Positions 58,831 through 64,000 of a stretch of DNA of 64,000 nt are shown here, in pieces. Position numbers and translations under genes: made by a program. The number at the start of each line of letters is the position of its first letter. The first letter of the stretch is position 1. The notes under the pieces were generated by a model that was not told the DNA's origin, did not search any database, and was given only the letters and a program-made list of their open reading frames with translations. This DNA is from Selaginella moellendorffii (lineage: Eukaryota; Streptophyta; Lycopodiopsida; Selaginellales; Selaginellaceae), in the NCBI RefSeq assembly GCF_000143415.4, contig NW_003314292.1:1439666-1503665 (forward strand). The letters are read 5' to 3'.

Positions 58831-59119
58831 TCCGACTTCCATCAACTCGGACTCGTGCTCCAGTCTACAGAAATCGAACCAAAGACTTTGGTTCATCGAT
58901 TTGCTCTTGAGCAGACCTCAGGTCAACCACTGCTAAAAGGCTTTTAGTGAACACACATAGAATAAGAATATGCCATAGAAGAAGAATTAGGGCGGACGTG
59001 GATTATGCTTCGCTTGGATTTTTCTATCCTTAGAATATGCTTTAAACTCAAACGAATTTTAGGGCACGACAGATGCCCCTAGTCTTCTTCTTCCTCGGAA
59101 ATGCGCGGGGACGAGGAGG

Positions 59120-60520
59120 ATGAGCGATCCCGGGGCGTCGGGCTACGTCGTGCTGCTGCGGCGATGCATCGCGGGCAGGGATCTGGAGGGCGGCCGGCGA
59201 TTGCACGGGCTGGCACACCGATCTCTTCGTCGCCAATCTCCTCATCCAGATGTATGGCGCCTGCCGCTCCATCGCCAGCGCATGGTCGTCTTCCGCGAGC
59301 TCCGCGTCCGCAACCTCTTCACCATCAACATCACCATCGCCGCGCTTGCCCAGAACAGCTGCTTCCGCGACGCGCGATCCCTGTTCGTGGAATCCCCCCG
59401 CCGCGACGTCGTTACCTGGAACTCGATGCTCACCATCGCCGCGCACCGCCTCCGGATCGGCGAGGCGCGGGAGGTCTTCGCGCGGATGCCTGCCCGGAGC
59501 GTCGTCTCTGCGAACGCGATGATCGCAGCATTTGCCCAATGCGGGCAAATTCGCGAAGCCCAGGAGTTCTTCCGCGACGCCATAGCCGAGAGGGACGTCT
59601 CGAGCTGGAACAATCTCCTCCACGCCAGCGTCTCCTCCAGCGAGGTCGATCTCGCGCGATCGGTCTTCGATGCTATGCCGCACTGGGATTGTGTCGCGTG
59701 GTTGAGCATGATCCAGGGCTACGCCGAACGCTGATGTGCAACGCCGAGGAGCTCTTCCTCGCGCTGGATCATCCGGATCTCATGTCCATCACGTCCATGA
59801 TCGCGGGCTATGAAGATCGACCAGGCGAGGGAGCTCTTCTCGCGGATGAAGCACTGCAACACCGTTGCCTGGAACGTGATGATCCCGGCGCTGAGGAGGC
59901 GCGGCAGGCATTCGATTCGATGACGGCGCCGAGGAATCTCTCGTCCTGGAACACGGTCATCTCGGCCTACGCACAGGCGGGACTGGTGGATCGCGCGAGG
60001 GAGCTCTTCGATCAAACCCTGGACAAGAACGCGGTGACCTGGACGGCGGTGATGCACGCGGCAGCTCCGCGAGGCGCGATCGATCCTCGACGCCATGCCG
60101 GAGCCAAACATCGTGTCGTGGACGACGATGATCACGGCCTTACGCGCAGCACGGCGCCGGCGCCGACGCGATCCAGCTCTTCCGGATCATGGATCTTGAG
60201 ACGATCGTGAGCGTGCTTTTCGCGGCCACGGCGATCCAAGATCCATCGCTAGCGCACCACATCCTGCCCGATATCCGCCACAGCGCCTCTACCGCGAGGG
60301 CGCGGTGGGGAATTCTCTCGTCCATCTCTTCAGCCGATCGGGACGGCTGGACGACGCGCGCGAGATCTTCCAGGGGATGATCGACAGAGCACGGTTTCTT
60401 GGAATATCGCCATCACGGCCACGGCCAAGGCCGCTCCAGCTGCTGGAATCCATGGTGCTCGACGGTTGCGCGCCCGACGCGATCACATTCTCGTGTCACA
60501 TTGGATCGCTGGATCACCTT
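59120..60520 (+). pseudogene. PPR pseudogene 2
   Basis: A copy of PPR pseudogene 1, with a longer start (CIAGRDLEGGRRLHGL) and end. Motifs include DVVTWNSMLTIAAHRLRIGE, DVSSWNNLLHASVSSSEVDL and NLSSWNTVISAYAQAGLVDR, spread over three frames with stops at about 59733 and 60208. The end, SMVLDGCAPDAITFSCHIGS, runs into LMBR1 exon 11 sequence at about 60520. Confidence 0.8.
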
Positions 60521-60524
60521 GTTG

Positions 60525-62330
60525 AACATAGAGGATTGAAAATAAACGTTTAAAAGAAACGTGCCTTGGTACCTATAGTTTCATGATAAAAACCATCACA
60601 TTCTAGAAAATGCATTTTACGAAAACATGCTTACTTCATGGGATGAATGGAAAGCAACAGAAGCCTCATTCCCAGATGCATTTCTCCAGATATAACAGAC
60701 ATGACGAGGTAGTAGCAAAAGATTGCAAATGTGGTGGTTCCTAGCAAGCCTGAAAGGAAGGAAACTATTCAGGTCTAGAGATCGCATCGACAGAAAGTAC
60801 CCCAGGCACTGTCAAGCTGAATAAAGACTTGGTTCAGAAACGGAAAAGCTGGAGGATTGACAAGCATGAAAACAATGATGTGGAGAAGCCAAATTATAGA
60901 CAAAGCCAAACTGCAACAAGAGAAATAATAAGACTGAATCTTTTTCTTAAGACTTAAAAGACTTTCTTACCTGACAATGCCAAAAACAAGCTTGGCTAGC
61001 TAGAAGAGAACCGTAAGAGCCCAGGATGTGTCTGCCTGAGAGTAAACCAACATTAGAATCAACACAAAAACTTAAATGGTAAACTAGAACGGTAGCTTCT
61101 CTCCCTGTGGGAATGCCTCGTTCAGAGCTTGAACATCATCTTCCAAAAAGACAAGCTCCTGAATCGAGCTACACATATGCGTTTGTCAACACGATCACGT
61201 CCACCATTTACTTTTGTTTCTGTGCGCAGGGGTGCTGACCTGCTGGACTTTCTTCACATTTTTTCGAAACTTCCGTCCTTTCTTCCCACCTCTCTCTTCG
61301 CGTTGGAGGCCCAAAGTCGCCGTTTTTAGCTCGTTAGAGCGCTTGGCTAGATCAGTCGCCTCCTGTAAAGCCATCACCTTGAAGATATTAGTTGCAAGAA
61401 ACGAGAACAAATCACACACACACACACCTTTACGTATTGAGCACGAGTAGTAACACACTTGGGCCTATTCTTGAACGCAAATATGAGGCTCAGTGGTAAT
61501 GTTGCCATTCCAACACCTCCGAACATCTGCAGGAAGGAAATCAGATCTTCTAGAAAACAACACATAAAACGACATTACCGTGAAGAGTATTGATCTTATT
61601 ATTGTGCTTAATGCGATCATGTAAGTCGGGAAGGGCGCACGCCCAGACCACGTAGTTTTAACCAGAGATCCAGACGTATAAGCTGCACACTGTCACACAA
61701 TATTGTCAGATCAATGAAGAAAGGGAAAATGTAAAAGAAAAAGTTTACCAAATCATTGGTGAATGCCAGCGTCGTGGATGAAAGATGTCTCACGGTGAAA
61801 TCAGCATAGCCGATCACAGCTTCAAGCAATCACGTAAAAAAAGGGTTTAAGAACAAAAGATGGAAAAGAGCTTCTCACCATAGAGAAATCCCAAGAGGAG
61901 GCAGAGGACTGTGAGGAGTATCACCACCCGTTCTTTACCCTTTGTGTCACAGTCCTGGAAATCACCACGAACAAAGAAAGCTTTTGAGATCATGGAGGAA
62001 TAGAAAGAACTTAAGAAACTCTAGGAGGAGCTCGGTCGATTGAGTGTTCTAAGAACAAGAAGAAAAAGATGGAAGATTACTTCTCCTGGTCGCTCTCGTA
62101 GAAGAAGATCGCGAAAGGAGTGACGAGATAGACGAGCACAGTGTCGATGATGTAAACCGCCCACCATAGCTGCTTCATCGGGAGAGTGAGCTTACACGCC
62201 CCGACGTAGAGATTCTTCTCGCAGGAATGGCGATTCGCGACGTCCGCCGGGAGCATCAGGATCGAGAGTTGGGCAATGCTGAGCCCAATCACGACGATGA
62301 TCTTGGGAAGGTAGGCCTGATTCTGGAGCG
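60525..62330 (-). pseudogene. LMBR1-like copy III, truncated
   Basis: This keeps pieces of exons 11 to 1, including exons 8-10 lost from copy II. Exons 12-14 and the initiation region are absent. There are deletions in exon 3 (FSSLNAKA segment, about 61748) and exon 2 (about 61929). Exon 1 starts at [13 protein letters not shown] and runs without a break into antisense NUP85 exon 1. Confidence 0.88.
61414..61429. repeat. CA microsatellite
   Basis: About eight CA units in the intron between exons 5 and 6 of LMBR1 copy III. A shorter run is at 33836-33845 in copy II. Confidence 0.7.
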
Positions 62331-62334
62331 CGTG

Positions 62335-64000
62335 ATGCCGGGGATCCGGCGCCTCGAGGAGCTGGAGAACGGGGAGCGTAATGCCGGTGGCGATGGATCC
62401 TCCAGCTCCTCGGCCGCGGTAATCTATAGCGTGCCGGGCGGATTGAGGGATCCAGGGCGATTGTGGGTGTCGTGGAGCAATGGGAACCAGCTCCAGCTCT
62501 CCTACATCGAGAATGCTGTGGGAGGCGGCGGAAGAGTCACGGAGATTCATCTGGGAGAAGGATGGGATGCCGAGAGGCGGCATGATTCTCTCCCGGCTTT
62601 TGCTCTTCTCCAGAACCAGCGGCAATTGGGCTACAACCCAGGCGACTGGTATGAAAAATTCTTCTCTTTTTACTCTAGAAACGCTAGGTGTGATCGCAGG
62701 TGGGAGCATGTATTAGAGTATAGCAAGAGCATTCACAGCGTTCTCGACCAGCCCACGCAAGGCAAGGTTAGCCATTGTATCATGCGTGAGCGAATGATGT
62801 GAAAGATTTTTTTTGTTTTTTTCTTGCAGGGGGAGAAGACCTCGATGTTTAAGGCTGTGTGGGAGCTCATAGAAGTTTTCTATGTGGACAGAAGCGCGAC
62901 ATGGTGGCTTCCGGAGTGTCTTGTAGACTGGCTAGCGGTAAGAAGCAGTGAGTTTTTTCTTGACTTATGATTGATTTGCCTGTGAGCTTTGCAGGAGTAC
63001 GACGAAGTCCTCTTCAGTGATGAAGACACTGTACATTCCAAGGTGGTGTCGTTCCAGCGGAAGCTTTCCGAGATTCAAGTAAGTTCGAAGTCTTGCAGCT
63101 TTTTGTTTTCTCTTTGTGTATCATTTTTTAACTTGCACTTGCAGTTTCCCGAAGATGATGTAGCTTTCTGGGATGCAATGGCTTCGGCGTTGTCAGTCGG
63201 ATGGCTTGACGTTGTTGGAAGTTGTAAAACTGTCCGTGTAAGTTTCATTGGTAATCTTAATCTTCCAGATAGCTTTCTTGCGGATGCATGGATCGTATCG
63301 ATTGGATCAGCTTGATCACCGGCAGGTTTCTTTCTTCATGCTGTTCTGTTGACTTGCGTTAACTTCCGGATGCTTTTTTATGTCTTGGCAGACTGAAAAT
63401 GGCCTCTTAGAAGCAGTTACACTGCTCATTATGCAAATGCCGCGGCTGCGCCCGAGGCTCCCTGATGGAAGTCCTGGTGTTGCTATAGGTTTTAAGCCTG
63501 ACTTTTCTAAGGTTTGATGTGGTTGCAGCAAGTTTCTCAGATTTGATTACATGCAGGCGAGGGAAAAATTGGCGAAGTCAGGTTTCCAAGCTTGAAAATA
63601 GTGTGTTTTGGGCGGAATGCAACCACCGTGGGACGCTTCTTGGTCTTAAGAAGCTAATACAGGTGCTATTGGGAAACGTTGATGTTCTACAGCTCTCTAC
63701 GTTTCACTGGATGGAGCTGCTGGTGGCGCATTTCCTACATCTGATACCTTTTTCTTTGGTATGTATGAACTGTGTAGTGTGCTAAGTTCACTTGCAATTA
63801 TCGGGTGCAGGTCTTAGATGGAATGCGTAGCATAGCTTCCAAGTGCAAAGGATTGAAAAGTTCTGGGGACGAAGACCTTGAAGAACTTTTATCTGCAATT
63901 ATCAGCAACGACACCGAGGTAAATGCTCTTCCCCGTCACAGTGGTAAGAACTTCTCATGTCGAATATTTATATAAATTTTCTATCAGGATGATGGCGCAT
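62335..64000 (+). pseudogene. NUP85 copy III, incomplete at window edge
   Basis: This holds exons 1 to 11 (cut by the edge). Exon 1 is open with a nine-base in-frame deletion (AERRHDS). The exon 5 donor has changed from GTAAG to GGAAG (about 63216) and one base is inserted in exon 8 (AAAAATTGGCG, about 63568), shifting the frame. Intron 10 sequence carries the same deletion as copy 3, losing exon 10. The promoter is missing. Confidence 0.82.

Larger units (their letters stand above)
33483..60520. repeat. Segmental duplication block II (expanded)
   Basis: Same gene order as block I (LMBR1-like, NUP85, X, Y, PPR), but enlarged to about 27 kb by internal tandem copies of NUP85 exons 7-18 + X + start of Y. 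It begins where PPR pseudogene 1 meets LMBR1 sequence and ends where PPR pseudogene 2 meets LMBR1 exon 11 sequence (about 60520). Confidence 0.8.
60521..64000. repeat. Segmental duplication block III (start only)
   Basis: A third block begins with LMBR1-like exon 11 sequence and continues through NUP85 to the window edge. Like block II it lacks the LMBR1/NUP85 promoter, so blocks II and III share a more recent ancestor than either does with block I. Confidence 0.8.

Noticed and set aside
62077-62709. LMBR1/NUP85 antisense fusion frame of 210 residues
   Set aside because: Formed by the promoter deletion joining LMBR1 exon 1 to the reverse of NUP85 exon 1; no initiation region and unlikely to be expressed.
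22085-64000. Transposon-driven origin of the array
   Set aside because: No transposase, reverse transcriptase, long terminal repeat or clear inverted ends were seen; the joints show microhomology instead.

Overview
The window looks like nuclear DNA of a vascular plant, most probably a lycophyte of the Selaginella type. This is inferred from the gene set (plant O-fucosyltransferase, L-galactono-lactone dehydrogenase, LIP2 octanoyltransferase, NUP85, LMBR1-type protein, PPR genes), from very short GT-AG introns of about 45-70 bases, from compact gene spacing, and from the many PPR genes and PPR relics. No virus, CRISPR, rRNA or tRNA gene was recognised. A 365-base assembly gap lies at 44309-44673.

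Left part (1-21 kb) is mostly single-copy genes mixed with relics. In order: a broken O-fucosyltransferase copy (1-850), a split membrane-protein gene with an in-frame minisatellite (1052-2113, minus), a chorismate synthase pseudogene (2245-3735, minus), a von Willebrand A protein (5804-7387), the intact O-fucosyltransferase (8370-10418), an intronless PPR gene (10475-12631), GLDH for ascorbate synthesis (12959-15265, minus), an unrecognised conserved-looking gene (15839-16878, minus), LIP2 (16925-17638, minus), an unrecognised small multi-exon gene (18111-18909), a 140-residue unknown (19475-19897, minus) and a secreted His/Asp-rich protein (20994-21314, minus) with a broken paralogue beside it.

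Right part (about 22-64 kb) is one segmental duplication at three levels. The founding block (about 22.1-33.5 kb) is LMBR1-like gene (minus) / NUP85 (plus, divergent) / family X / family Y (kinase-like) / PPR. It recurs as block II (33.5-60.5 kb) and block III (60.5 kb to the window end). In blocks II and III the shared LMBR1-NUP85 promoter is deleted and both genes are damaged. Inside block II a 4-5 kb sub-unit (NUP85 exons 7-18 + X + start of Y) has been tandemly amplified. All readable sub-unit joints are the same Y/NUP85-exon-7 fusion at a six-base homology.

The outcome is one apparently intact NUP85 and one intact LMBR1-like gene, but three intact copies of the unrecognised gene X (28250, 42362, 54850), which sit among decaying passengers. 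X is the best candidate here for something undescribed: a 282-residue four-exon protein with an N-terminal C-x3-C-x3-C motif and no family I can name.
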